From contig NZ_CP072425.1 in the NCBI RefSeq assembly GCF_017742995.1, positions 1,116,001 to 1,180,000 of the forward strand: a stretch of DNA of 64,000 nt, read 5' to 3'. Positions 25,746 through 34,637 of this stretch are shown piece by piece (position 1 is the stretch's first letter; each line of letters starts with the position of its first letter). Under the pieces are notes generated by a model. The model did not search any database. It was not told the DNA's origin and was given only the letters and a program-made list of their open reading frames with translations. The DNA comes from Pseudoalteromonas viridis (GTDB taxonomy: Bacteria > Pseudomonadota > Gammaproteobacteria > Enterobacterales > Alteromonadaceae). The translations under genes and the position numbers were made by a program.

Positions 25746-27105
25746 TGCGTAATCCGTATTTGTCCAGACGACGATACAAAGACGACTTGGTCAGCCCAAG
25801 TGCTTTCGCCGCCTCGCTGACCTGCCCCTGATGGAGCGCCAGTGTTTGCTCAATTAATGCCTTCTCGACCTCGGCCAGCGTAGCGCCTGGCGCGGGTGAC
25901 ACCGGATTGTGCACTTGCTCAGGCTTGGGGTTGGGGTTGGCTAAGCGCAACTGACAGTCGGCAGCACAGATCTGCGCCCCTTCGCTGAGCAATAAAGCCC
26001 GCTCCATCACATGACTGAGCTCACGAATATTGCCGGGCCAGCGATACGCCAGCAGTGCGGCCTGCGCCTCGTTGTCGAGTGACTTAGTAGCCAGCTTATA
26101 ACGCGCCGCATGACGCGCCAGCAGATGCTCTGCCAGAGGCACAATATCATCCAGCCGGGCACGCAATGGCGGCAGTTCAAAGGTAAAGGTATTGATCCGA
26201 TAAAACAGATCGCTGCGAAAACGCCCTTGTGCCACATCCTGCTCTAGATCGCTGTTTGTCGCACAGATAAGGCGAATATCGGCACGTTCGGTACGGCTGC
26301 TCCCGACCCGTTCATATTCACCGCTTTCCAATACCCGCAACAGTTTCGCTTGCTGGGTCAGGGGAATGGTCGCGACCTCGTCGAGGAATAAGGTGCCACC
26401 ACTGGCCAGCTCAAAACGGCCACTACGCTGTGACTTGGCGTCGGTAAAGGCCCCTTTGGTGTGACCAAACATTTCACTTTCGAATAAGCTTTCAGGGATC
26501 GCGCCCATATTGACGCTGATCAGCGGCCCGCCACTGCGTGCCGACTGTTGATGGAGCGTTTCCACCAGATGGCTTTTACCACAGCCACTTTCGCCACACA
26601 GCAACACACTGGCATCTGTGGCCGCGATCCGCTCAAGCTTACCAAGCAGCGTTTGCATTGCTGCAGAGCGCCATGAATAAGTGGGCAACGCTACCTCAGC
26701 ATCCGCACTCTCACTGCGCTTTGCCTGCAATACACTGAGTTTACTCTGCTTGCGGATGGCATCCAGCAGTTGCGGGTTTTGCCAGGGCTTTTCAATGAAA
26801 TCAGCAGCTCCCAGACGCATTGCCTCGACGGCCAGTGTCACACTGCCCCAGCCGGTCAGGCAGATCACCGCCGGTGCCCGGGGCTGAGTCTGTAGCCAGC
26901 TCAGAAAGGCCAGCCCCTCATTGCCGGATGTGGTGTCCCGGGTGAAGTTCATATCCAGCAAAATGAGCGTTATCTGTTTACAGCTCAGAAATTGCTTAGC
27001 GACCTCCGGATGCTCGGCTTCAAACACTTCAAAACCATGATCTTCAAGCAAAAATGCGGCGCTTAACCGCACCTCTGGGTTGTCATCAACAATCAGTACC
27101 GCCAT
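25735..27105 (-). CDS. Sigma-54-dependent response regulator, NtrC family
   Basis: Activator of RNA polymerase-sigma-54, 456 residues. The receiver domain (1-125) has phospho-acceptor Asp51 in L-L-D-M-N-F. The AAA+ domain (about 155-385) has Walker A G-E-S-G-C-G-K-S-H and Walker B G-G-T-L-F-L-D-E. The sigma-54 contact loop reads G-A-F-T-D-A instead of G-A-F-T-G-A, a variant found in active members. A Fis-type helix-turn-helix closes the protein (about 415-456). The ATG at 27105 with AGGGAA upstream is preferred to one 63 bases earlier. It is the first gene of a two-gene operon with its kinase. Two RpoN-type promoters occur near 12 kb, upstream of an ABC exporter. Confidence 0.93.
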   Translation of the reverse strand: MAVLIVDDNPEVRLSAAFLLEDHGFEVFEAEHPEVAKQFLSCKQITLILLDMNFTRDTTSGNEGLAFLSWLQTQPRAPAVICLTGWGSVTLAVEAMRLGAADFIEKPWQNPQLLDAIRKQSKLSVLQAKRSESADAEVALPTYSWRSAAMQTLLGKLERIAATDASVLLCGESGCGKSHLVETLHQQSARSGGPLISVNMGAIPESLFESEMFGHTKGAFTDAKSQRSGRFELASGGTLFLDEVATIPLTQQAKLLRVLESGEYERVGSSRTERADIRLICATNSDLEQDVAQGRFRSDLFYRINTFTFELPPLRARLDDIVPLAEHLLARHAARYKLATKSLDNEAQAALLAYRWPGNIRELSHVMERALLLSEGAQICAADCQLRLANPNPKPEQVHNPVSPAPGATLAEVEKALIEQTLALHQGQVSEAAKALGLTKSSLYRRLDKYGLRSES

Positions 27106-27207
27106 CGTATTCCCTGTTCGTCTATCACTGTGTGCAGAATACGGGAAATTGGCAAAGACGAAAAGCACCTGACAGGCGCTTGTCTTATCTGTGGCTTGTA
27201 TTAGTAA

Positions 27208-27271
27208 GTTGGGGACGCCGAGTTGGGGACGCCGAGTTGGGGACGCCGAGCTGGGGGGGCCGAGTTGGGCA
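27208..27271. repeat. Tandem 14-bp repeat
   Basis: GTTGGGGACGCCGA occurs three times exactly (27208-27249), then once with changes (27250-27263), then as a partial copy. It lies about 100 bases upstream of the response-regulator start. It looks like a small variable-number repeat. Confidence 0.85.
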
Positions 27272-27324
27272 CTGCTGACTGACCAGTTTGCTGAGTATTC
27301 AAACAGCTATATGACTTTAAGTAG

Positions 27325-27507
27325 TTCCCGTGTCGAGCACGGGATGACGAAGTGTCGAGTGTAAGATAGCAGTGTGGGGCTTCATCGTGAACGACGCAGC
27401 ACTTGCTAAAGACGCCCATTTCATCTCGTGCAAAGGCCGCGTAAAAACATGATTTTACAAGGTATCTGCGAAGCACACTGTCATCCCGGCCCACGAGCCG
27501 GGATCTG
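27325..27507. repeat. Inverted pair of REP-like palindromic units
   Basis: Unit 1 (27325-27350) has TCCCGTG paired with CACGGGA and then GGGATGACG. Unit 2 (27478-27507) is the same kind of unit in the opposite direction, with ATCCCGGC paired with GCCGGGAT. The paired, inverted layout resembles bacterial interspersed mosaic elements. Confidence 0.6.
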
Positions 27508-27807
27508 CTCACCCACAACTTAGATGGTCATTCAACCTAAATACTGAAGTCATTTCAAACTCGGGGTGGTAAATATCGTTCATGCTGAGTGGCGCAGCGT
27601 TCCAATGTGGTATCCACAAAGACGTGTCATATAGCGACGAGTGGATGCACATCCATGTGGGAGGCGTCCGGTTCGGTCATCCGCGGCCTCACGTTTGCAA
27701 CTAATCTTGCTGCGCGCACTCACAAGATTCGAGACGTTGCTCACCCTTGCGCAAAGGCCGCGCTAAAGCACGGCTTTGCACGATAGCTGAGAAACGTTGC
27801 TTCGGTC

Positions 27808-28662
27808 TTACTGAATCCAACGGATTTTGGTGGTTAGGGTGTGGGATTCACCCGGGGCCAGGGTGACGGCGTCGTCCATCACATTAGCCGCTTCAAGGCA
27901 CAGCATAGTGTGGTATTCGTCATCACGGAAGTTGCTCAGACGTTTCGACTTTTCTATCCATGGGTTCCACAACACGCAAGAGCTTGAGTGCTCGCGGCCA
28001 ACTTCAATCTTGCCGTTCGGCGTATCAATGATTTGTACTTCAGGTGCCTGGGTATAGACCATATCGGTTTCGCGGGCAAAAGTGACCACGTCATCCTGAG
28101 TAAAAGGTCCTTCACCAAACTCGATATACTTTGCGCCTTGCAGCCCCTCCACACGAGTTTGCGCTATTGCCGGAGTTGGAAAGTAAGTATGCAACGCCTG
28201 AGTCAATGAGAAGGTTTCGCAGCCGGTGTTGGTATTGGTGAGTTTGACTTCAAGCTGATCGCTGAGCACAAACTCGACCGTCAAACTGGATTCATGGGGC
28301 CAGAAAGTGCGATCTATGCTGGCCATTGGCAAAGACAAGACAATACGAATAGCCGACTCGTCTTCTTCAACCCGCTCTGCACGCCAAACCTGCTTACGCG
28401 CAAAACCGTGTGCCGGCCAGTCGGGTTCAGCATGTACGCCAAACCAGGGCCAGCAAATCGGGATACCGCCGCGGATAGACTGACCTTCGAGATACGTTTC
28501 GTCCTCGGAGACCCACAGCAGGTTTTTCTGCCCTGCTGGAATGAATTCGGCGATCTGTGCACCCTGAAGATAAATTTTGGCCTGACACAGCGGTCCGTTA
28601 ACGTCAAAATACTCCAGGCCGGACTCGGTACGTGCCAATTTTACTGAGGCAGAAAGTTCCAT
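27808..28662 (-). CDS. D-hexose-6-phosphate mutarotase (YeaD type)
   Basis: Cytosolic aldose-1-epimerase-like enzyme that interconverts alpha and beta anomers of glucose 6-phosphate. It is 284 residues, close to E. coli YeaD. It shows the family's R-G-G-I-P-I-C-W-P-W-F-G segment (about residues 64-75), the substrate-binding P-A-H-G-F-A-R (83-89), the catalytic His in L-H-T-Y-F and the catalytic Glu in C-L-E-A-A-N. AGGTG lies before the ATG. A CRP-like site about 85 bases upstream fits control by carbon status. It is codirectional with the chemoreceptor gene but separated by 107 bases. Confidence 0.92.
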   Translation of the reverse strand: MELSASVKLARTESGLEYFDVNGPLCQAKIYLQGAQIAEFIPAGQKNLLWVSEDETYLEGQSIRGGIPICWPWFGVHAEPDWPAHGFARKQVWRAERVEEDESAIRIVLSLPMASIDRTFWPHESSLTVEFVLSDQLEVKLTNTNTGCETFSLTQALHTYFPTPAIAQTRVEGLQGAKYIEFGEGPFTQDDVVTFARETDMVYTQAPEVQIIDTPNGKIEVGREHSSSCVLWNPWIEKSKRLSNFRDDEYHTMLCLEAANVMDDAVTLAPGESHTLTTKIRWIQ

Positions 28663-28742
28663 ATAACACCTATTTTTAAACTAAAACTGGCACTACCTTA
28701 CCTAAAATGTCTGAGCGGCGTAAGAGCCTCCCGGCGAATATG

Positions 28743-28758
28743 AGTGATATTCATCACG
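28743..28758. promoter_or_regulatory. CRP-like site upstream of the mutarotase gene
   Basis: AGTGA-TATTCA-TCACG matches 8 of 10 bases of TGTGA-N6-TCACA and is a perfect dyad in its GTGAT...ATCAC core. It lies between the chemoreceptor stop and the mutarotase start. A single-site prediction. Confidence 0.4.
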
Positions 28759-28769
28759 CGGTGCTGCTA

Positions 28770-30728
28770 TCACACTTTAAACTGGCCAACCAGCCGGGTT
28801 AATTGCTCGGATAAACGCTGCATTTTATCGCCATTTTCGCTGGTGTTATTTGCCACATCGCTCACGCTGTCTGCGGCATTTTTTATTTCAATTACATTGC
28901 GGTTAATGTCTTCTGCAACGTGCTGTTGCTCCTCCGCTGCGGTGGCAATTTGCGTGTTGAGATCGCTGATGGTCTGAATAGACTGAGTGATTTCGCTAAA
29001 CTGACTTTGCGCAGAGCCGGTCAGCTCGACCGTTTTGTCTGTGCGGGTCAAACTGCTGCGCATATCCTGCGATACCCCTTCTGTCATTTTTCTCAACTTG
29101 TCGAGCTGCGAGGCAATTTCTTCGGTCGACTCTGAGGTGCGCTGCGACAACGCCCTGACTTCGTCGGCAACCACCGCAAAGCCGCGACCATGCTCACCCG
29201 CCCGGGCAGCCTCAATGGCCGCATTCAACGCCAGTAAATTGGTTTGCTCGGCAATCCCTCGGATCACGCTCAGGATCGACATAATGTTCTCACTTTCACT
29301 GTCCAGTTGGTTAATGTCTGACGTGGCCCGTTTGATCACATCCGACAGCGCCGCCACACTGTCTACCGCTTCCGACATCACAGACTGGCCCAGCTCCGAG
29401 GCTTGCTGGGTTTGCGTCGCCAGCTCAGCGGCATTGGCACAGCTGGACGCCACTTCGTTAGCGGTAGCCGCCATCTGGTTAATGGCCGTTGCTGCCATTT
29501 CCAGCGCCTGTTGCTGCTGAGCGGTGGAGCTGGTCAGCTCTTCCGACTCCGTCGCCGTCGCTCGCGCGGTTTGATTGAGCTGCTGGGCACAGGCGTTAAT
29601 GTCAATCACCAGTTGTGCTATCAGGTTAAGAAAGCTGTTAAAGCTATCGGCCAGCTTGCCGGTTTCATCTTTGCTGTCGACTTGCAGGCGCTGGGTCAAG
29701 TCGCCCCCGCCCTGAGAAATGATGGTCAGGCCATCGCTGACTTCTACGATGGGGCCGGATAACACATGCGCAATGTAATTCGCCAGCACCACAAACAAGG
29801 CCACCAGCACCACGCTGAGGATCACCAGCGTCCAGGTCATGGCATTGGCTGCGGCCATCACTTCGCTTTGCTCCACAAAGGCAATGAACTTCCAGCCCAG
29901 TTTCTTTGAGGTATAAATGCTAGCAAAGTAGTCGGTGCCTTCAATCTGGATTTCATATAAACCAGACTGATTGGCGGCAAGGGTCTTGTACAAACCGTTT
30001 TCGACCTGCTTTACGTCTTTAAAACGGTAGTCGCTGTGTTTGGCATCAACCAGTATTTTACCTGTGTCTTCCACCAGCATCAGGTAGCCCGTTTCGCCCA
30101 GTTTAACCTCCCGAATGATCTTGGTCAGACCCTGTAAAGACACATCCATGCCGGTCACGCCAATCTCCCGGCCATTCGATCTAACCGAGCGCACCGTTGA
30201 TACAATGGCCATGTCATCGGGGGCCCAATAATATGCATCGGTCATGGTGGTTTTACCACCGGCCGCTTGCCCGCTGCGATACCAGGGCCTTGGCCGTGGA
30301 TCATAGTTTGCACTTACCTCGCCCTGCGGCCACTGAATATAGCCGCCTTCGGTGTTACCAAAATAGATATACGCAATGCCCGGATGGGTATCGCCAAAGC
30401 GCTCAAATAGGTCATAGACGGCCTGCTCAACCTCACTGCCTGCGCGGGAGTTAAGCTGACTGGCGGTGCTTTTATTGGTGTAAACCTGCACCTCGCTTTG
30501 TGCCCGGGTAAGCTTTGGATTAGTGGCCAAAAACTCCACATTTTTGGCTATCTCATCGAAAAACATGCCAATCCCGTTATCAACCTGCAAGGCTTCCCGG
30601 CCACTCATTTCAACAAATTTATCGAGCGCCAGTTGTCGGGTTTGGGTCACTATCAAAACGGCAATAATTAAAATAGGCGAGACGATGGCAACGATAAAAG
30701 CCAGCCTGAGCTTTTGCGAAATGGTCAT
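28770..30728 (-). CDS. Methyl-accepting chemotaxis protein with dCache sensor
   Basis: Inner-membrane chemoreceptor of 652 residues. A first helix (about 9-30) is followed by a periplasmic double-Cache domain (about 38-290) with the W-Y-R-S-G and T-D-A-Y-Y-W-A-P-D ligand-region motifs, typical of amino-acid or related small-molecule sensing. Then come a second helix (about 298-320), a HAMP domain, and a cytoplasmic signalling domain with the highly conserved hairpin tip [19 protein letters not shown]. There is no C-terminal CheR-docking pentapeptide. It is divergent from a porin gene across a region with an 8-bp inverted repeat, which may hint at a shared nutrient signal. Confidence 0.94.
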   Translation of the reverse strand: MTISQKLRLAFIVAIVSPILIIAVLIVTQTRQLALDKFVEMSGREALQVDNGIGMFFDEIAKNVEFLATNPKLTRAQSEVQVYTNKSTASQLNSRAGSEVEQAVYDLFERFGDTHPGIAYIYFGNTEGGYIQWPQGEVSANYDPRPRPWYRSGQAAGGKTTMTDAYYWAPDDMAIVSTVRSVRSNGREIGVTGMDVSLQGLTKIIREVKLGETGYLMLVEDTGKILVDAKHSDYRFKDVKQVENGLYKTLAANQSGLYEIQIEGTDYFASIYTSKKLGWKFIAFVEQSEVMAAANAMTWTLVILSVVLVALFVVLANYIAHVLSGPIVEVSDGLTIISQGGGDLTQRLQVDSKDETGKLADSFNSFLNLIAQLVIDINACAQQLNQTARATATESEELTSSTAQQQQALEMAATAINQMAATANEVASSCANAAELATQTQQASELGQSVMSEAVDSVAALSDVIKRATSDINQLDSESENIMSILSVIRGIAEQTNLLALNAAIEAARAGEHGRGFAVVADEVRALSQRTSESTEEIASQLDKLRKMTEGVSQDMRSSLTRTDKTVELTGSAQSQFSEITQSIQTISDLNTQIATAAEEQQHVAEDINRNVIEIKNAADSVSDVANNTSENGDKMQRLSEQLTRLVGQFKV

Positions 30729-30831
30729 AGGGTGGATTCCTCACAGGGCTAATTAACTGCGCCAGCGCGCTGAAAACGCGCATACCGACTGTTGCTAATT
30801 AAAGCGCACGATACTAGTCAAAAATATAGTT

Positions 30832-30849
30832 GATAGTTGTGCAACTATC
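30832..30849. promoter_or_regulatory. Inverted repeat between chemoreceptor and porin genes
   Basis: GATAGTTG-TG-CAACTATC, perfect 8-bp arms with a 2-base centre, in the divergent region. It is placed about 100 bases from each start, so it could control either gene. The factor is unknown. Confidence 0.5.
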
Positions 30850-30967
30850 CAAAGATTCAGGAAATTTCCCTTCGCTCACGGCCAATTACTTGGAACCTGA
30901 GCGCGGATAGTCTAGGCTATTTAGAGATAATTTATTCTCACTAACTCAAACAAACGGGTGTTCTCCC

Positions 30968-32239
30968 ATGCTAAAACTCTCTCGACTCATGACGGCTCTG
31001 TGCGGCGCTATGATGTTGTCTTCTGGCCCTGCCATTGCCAGCGAAGATGAACTGGCACAGCTAAAGAAGCAGCTAGAACTGCTCCAGCAGAAAGTTCATA
31101 AAATGGAACGTGAGCAAGCACGTGAAAAAGCACAAGCAAAGGCCGATAAAAAGGCACAGCAGGCGGTGCCTGCCAAACCCAGTATTAAAGTGGGCGGGGC
31201 AGTTCGGACTAACCTCAGCCACACCTCCTACGATGACGACAACAAAAATCGTGGCGGTGACTTTGACTTCGATATTTTTCGGCTTAACTTTTCGGGCAAC
31301 GTAGGCGGCTTTGGCCTCAATGCCGAGATCCGCTTTTTCGACTACATGACCGCGGTCAAGTATGCCTATTTGCACTATGATTTTGCCAAAGACTGGCAGG
31401 CTCAGGTGGGCATGACCAAAGTGCCCTTTGGTAACTGGCCTTATAATTCTCACAATTACTTTTTTAACACCACTTACTATGTCGGGTTAGAAGACGACCA
31501 CGATATGGGTGTACTGTTTAAGCGCAAAGTTGCCGACAACTGGCAGCTGGATCTAGGCTTTTTTAAGAATGACGAACTCGGTGGCGTGGATGGCTATGTC
31601 GAAGATCGCAGCGATCGCTACTCCTACGACATCGTAGGCTTTCGCAAAACAGGAGACGGCGTATACGACGATCCTACGCAGCCGCTGGGCGAATACAACA
31701 CCTTTGCGGGTCGTTATGCCTATCACTTTAAACACAAAGGGGGCACCACAGAGGTGGGTGTATCCGGCCTGAGTGGCGGCCTGCATGATGGCACCGACAG
31801 CGCCGGTGATTACATGGCCTGGGCCATTCACCTGAACGGTAACTATGGCCCCTGGAACTTACAATTGCAGCATGGCGAATACGAGTATGATGTCGACACA
31901 CCAGCCACACGCATGGCGGTTGGTGCATATGCATTTTTCGATTCTATTGCAGCCGAAGCCACCATGAGCAATGCCAACCTAGCCTACAGCTTGCCTGTGA
32001 AGTTTGGGCCCATCACAGGCCTGCAATTCTACAATGACTACGGCATTATCTATGATAAGTCGGACGACAGCGAAGACACCTGGATGAACGTGACTGGCGT
32101 GTCACTCTCTGCCGGTGCCTTCTTTACTTATATAGATTACGTACTTGCGAAGAATCAGCCGTTCGTGGGCGGCTCTATCGCGGGTAACAGCGATGAAACG
32201 GAGCGTCGTTTTAATATCAATATTGGCTATTACTTCTAA
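30968..32239 (+). CDS. Outer-membrane porin, OprP/OprO-like
   Basis: Outer-membrane channel of 423 residues. A signal peptide ends at A-I-A-S (about residue 24), then comes a periplasmic coiled coil (about 27-60, rich in Lys, Glu and Gln), then a 16-stranded-type barrel with amphipathic strands and a C-terminal aromatic residue (G-Y-Y-F). The K-V-P-F-G-N-W motif near residue 155 is typical of the phosphate-selective porin O/P family. No PhoB box is visible upstream, so phosphate specificity is not supported; many members of the family are general porins. Divergent from the chemoreceptor gene. Confidence 0.88.
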   Translation: MLKLSRLMTALCGAMMLSSGPAIASEDELAQLKKQLELLQQKVHKMEREQAREKAQAKADKKAQQAVPAKPSIKVGGAVRTNLSHTSYDDDNKNRGGDFDFDIFRLNFSGNVGGFGLNAEIRFFDYMTAVKYAYLHYDFAKDWQAQVGMTKVPFGNWPYNSHNYFFNTTYYVGLEDDHDMGVLFKRKVADNWQLDLGFFKNDELGGVDGYVEDRSDRYSYDIVGFRKTGDGVYDDPTQPLGEYNTFAGRYAYHFKHKGGTTEVGVSGLSGGLHDGTDSAGDYMAWAIHLNGNYGPWNLQLQHGEYEYDVDTPATRMAVGAYAFFDSIAAEATMSNANLAYSLPVKFGPITGLQFYNDYGIIYDKSDDSEDTWMNVTGVSLSAGAFFTYIDYVLAKNQPFVGGSIAGNSDETERRFNINIGYYF

Positions 32240-32251
32240 AAAACCCACATG

Positions 32252-32273
32252 GCAGCAGCCCATCGGCTGCTGC
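32252..32273 (+). terminator. Hairpin after the porin gene
   Basis: Perfect 9-bp GC-rich stem (32252-32260 with 32265-32273) with a 4-base loop, 13 bases after the stop. The T tract is poor (TTCTGCC). Confidence 0.6.
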
Positions 32274-32474
32274 TTCTGCCGGCTCCGCGACATCAGCGGG
32301 TGTCACCGCGTCGATACCGTCCTGAAATACCGCCCTGTTCACTCATCACTAAACTGGCTAAATATTACACGCAACGCAGAAATATTACAGCGGCTACTCG
32401 TGCGTGTATTTTTGGCTATAATGGAAAAGGTAACAGCGAGATAAACCCATGGGATAAAACCGGGAAGGACAGCG

Positions 32475-32873
32475 ATGAAAAAACACGCACAAAAACTCTT
32501 TAACCGTTGCTTCTGGTTGCATCTTGCCGGGATCTTATGCGTCGCACTGGGCTTTATTGGCATGGCCCTGCCAGTCATGCCAACCACCATTTTTTTTATT
32601 CTGGCGCTGGCCTGCTTTACCCGCTCGAACCCTAAATTAGCCAATTGGCTGCTGGCTCACCCTAAATTTGGCCCCACACTGCATGCCTGGCACACCCATC
32701 AGGTGGTACCGGTCAAAGGCAAATGGGGCGCAGGCCTAGGGATGTTGCTCGGGTTCATACTCTTGTGTATGACGACCGCACCTTGGTATGTATTGCTTGG
32801 TGTGGCACTGACCGAGCTGCTGGTCATGGCCTATCTGCTTAGCAAACCTTCCGAGTTACCCGTCAGCCAATAG
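32475..32873 (+). CDS. YbaN/DUF454-family inner-membrane protein
   Basis: Small membrane protein of 132 residues with three or four helices (about 15-33, 36-50, 84-104 and 107-122). It has the family's signature: L-G-x-I-G-M-A-L-P-V-M-P-T-T-I-F-F near residues 25-42 and C-F-T-R-S-N-P at about 50. A good AAGGA ribosome site precedes the ATG. The function of the family is unknown. It is convergent to lspA with only 26 bases between stops. Confidence 0.9.
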   Translation: MKKHAQKLFNRCFWLHLAGILCVALGFIGMALPVMPTTIFFILALACFTRSNPKLANWLLAHPKFGPTLHAWHTHQVVPVKGKWGAGLGMLLGFILLCMTTAPWYVLLGVALTELLVMAYLLSKPSELPVSQ

Positions 32874-32899
32874 CACGCTGATGAAGCAGGCAGCTGATG

Positions 32900-33406
32900 T
32901 CAGGTTTTCTGCGTGGCCACATGGTGATTGTGGCTGGTAAAGAGGATCACCATCACAGCGCCACACAGGATAGCAACATCGGCAATATTGAACACCCCTG
33001 TGCGAAACTCACCAAGACCCAGATTAAGAAAGTCGATCACGGCACCATTGTTCAGTACCCGATCAATTAAGTTACTCACCCCGCCTGACAACACCAAAGA
33101 CAGGCCCGTGACTTGATTACGGTTTAGCTCAGCACCTTTTAGCGTGTACATGAGTATCGCGACAAGAAGCAAACCTATCACCCCAATAAACAAGACGCTG
33201 CGCAGTAGCGGCGGTAACTCACTGCCCAAGCTCAGAAACACCCCGCTGTTTTCCCGATATCCCAGGCGCACCAGATCAAACCAGTAGCTGGTCATCTGCC
33301 AGCCATTGAGGTAATAGCTGGCAAACCACTTGCTAAGTTGATCCAGGCACAGACCCGCTCCGGCTATCAGTGATACCCAATATATACGCTGTTTTGTTGT
33401 CATCAT
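32900..33406 (-). CDS. lspA: Lipoprotein signal peptidase (signal peptidase II)
   Basis: Inner-membrane aspartyl protease of 168 residues that removes signal peptides from diacylglyceryl-modified prolipoproteins. Four membrane helices are evident. Conserved motifs are D-Q-L-S-K-W (about residue 22), E-N-S-G-V-F, and the two catalytic Asp residues in N-L-I-D-R and F-N-I-A-D. The start was placed at 33406 (M-M-T-T-K-Q) because this gives the family length; the in-frame codons further upstream encode no recognisable sequence. No ribosome site is clear. It is not next to ileS, the usual partner, so it may be a second copy in this genome. Confidence 0.9.
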   Translation of the reverse strand: MMTTKQRIYWVSLIAGAGLCLDQLSKWFASYYLNGWQMTSYWFDLVRLGYRENSGVFLSLGSELPPLLRSVLFIGVIGLLLVAILMYTLKGAELNRNQVTGLSLVLSGGVSNLIDRVLNNGAVIDFLNLGLGEFRTGVFNIADVAILCGAVMVILFTSHNHHVATQKT

Positions 33407-33600
33407 GTGTTGTCTTTGTTTGTTGGCCATAAGCCAATATAAAACGCCCATTGTGACATCGGCATGACGGGCAAAGTGAAATCTACATTGTTTAGCAGAT
33501 CCGAAACACAAGATTACAATTACGCGTAATGCTTGCCAGTGCATATCAATTGAGGCAATTTCAGCTACACTCAAATCAGTCTGTCAGTAGAGAGGTTGTT

Positions 33601-34362
33601 GTGCGCAAGTTGATGTTCATGGCACTGTTTTTAGGCCTGCTTAACGCCTTCCCGCTCGTTGCAAAACCTATGCTGCTGGGGAGTCATAGCGTGTGGCCAC
33701 CGTATGTGCACAGCGATGATAGCGGCCTCAGCTATGAGATTGTTGCCGCAGCCTTTGCGCGCAGCGGCGAAACCTTTGCCCTGGAGGTTGCCCCGTTCAG
33801 CAGGGCAATGCGGCTAGCGTTAAACGGCGAAATAGACCTGATCCCGGCGCTTTGGTATACCCGCGAAAGATCAAAGCACTTCCTGTTCAGCGATGCCTAC
33901 TTACACAATGAACTGATATTTATTTCCCGCGCCGATCAGGCTCTGTCTTTTTCCGGATTAAGCTCTCTGGCTGGCAGACGGGTATGCATGATCCGTGGCT
34001 TTGCCTATCAAAACCTGCTTAGCGGACACCCGGATATCAGTGTTATCACACAACTGCATTTAACTGAATGCCTGCGCCAGCTGGACCTTGGTCGTGTCGA
34101 CGGTTTACTCGCCGATCGCATTGCAGCAGCCTATGCCATCAGCCATCACTTTCAGCGTGACACCTTTAGCTTACACACTCAGGTGGTAGCATCCTGGCCA
34201 CTGCATATTGGCATTGTTAAAAGCCACCCCCGCGCACGTCAGCTTATTGCACAGTTCAATCAGGGCCTCAGCGATATCATCGCCGATGGCACCTACCAGC
34301 AGCTACGCGCACACTTCCCTTTAATCGACCCAGGTCAACCAAACAGCACCCAGCCTCAATAA
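33601..34362 (+). CDS. Periplasmic solute-binding protein, family 3-like
   Basis: Extracytoplasmic binding protein of 253 residues with a signal peptide (about 1-20, ending L-V-A-K-P). The rest has the two-lobe layout of the amino-acid-binding family 3, with S-H-S-V-W-P-P-Y-V near the start of lobe 1, D-L-I-P-A-L-W-Y-T-R-E-R in the hinge region and a G-R-V-D-G-L-L-A-D segment in lobe 2. I chose a GTG start at 33601, with GAGAGG upstream, because it leads directly into the signal peptide; an ATG 72 bases earlier would add a non-signal N-terminus. No permease or ATPase is adjacent. Such orphans often serve as sensors or are simply uncharacterised. Confidence 0.85.
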   Translation: MRKLMFMALFLGLLNAFPLVAKPMLLGSHSVWPPYVHSDDSGLSYEIVAAAFARSGETFALEVAPFSRAMRLALNGEIDLIPALWYTRERSKHFLFSDAYLHNELIFISRADQALSFSGLSSLAGRRVCMIRGFAYQNLLSGHPDISVITQLHLTECLRQLDLGRVDGLLADRIAAAYAISHHFQRDTFSLHTQVVASWPLHIGIVKSHPRARQLIAQFNQGLSDIIADGTYQQLRAHFPLIDPGQPNSTQPQ

Positions 34363-34465
34363 ACTCAGATCATCAAACAAACATGATTTGTACCCGTAAC
34401 TTCGAGTGAATTATTGCAAGCACTGTCTATAATTTAATCACACTCTCTTGGTCCGTTAACTTAAA

Positions 34466-34500
34466 ACTGATAGAGATTAGACAGTTATGTCTTTATCAGT
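34466..34500. other. Two-tier hairpin upstream of the envelope-signalling operon
   Basis: ACTGATA (34466-34472) pairs with TATCAGT (34494-34500), and inside it AGACA (34479-34483) pairs with TGTCT (34488-34492) around a GTTA loop. It lies in the 275-base gap before the TPR/barrel gene. I see no known riboswitch consensus here. Confidence 0.35.
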
Positions 34501-34637
34501 GATACTGTGGGTATTGTCGGTGGCTTTATAAATGGCAATCTAAGGTCGCCGCTGTACTGTACCTGAGTATTAAATAACGCTTACAAACAAAGTTGACCGG
34601 CAGTACCAGAGAATAATCGAACCTTGGGTGATCTGTT

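Larger units (their letters stand above)
27106..27807. other. Repeat-rich intergenic region
   Basis: About 700 bases with no credible gene. It contains a tandem 14-bp repeat, an inverted pair of REP-like palindromic units and a 12-bp direct repeat GCAAAGGCCGCG at 27430-27441 and 27751-27762. Each copy of the direct repeat is followed by a small hairpin. The region looks like a collection site for short non-coding repeats. Confidence 0.6.

Noticed and set aside
34504..34637. Possible cyclic di-GMP riboswitch before the signalling operon
   Set aside because: Considered because HD-GYP is in the operon, but the conserved GEMM core and tetraloop receptor sequences are absent.
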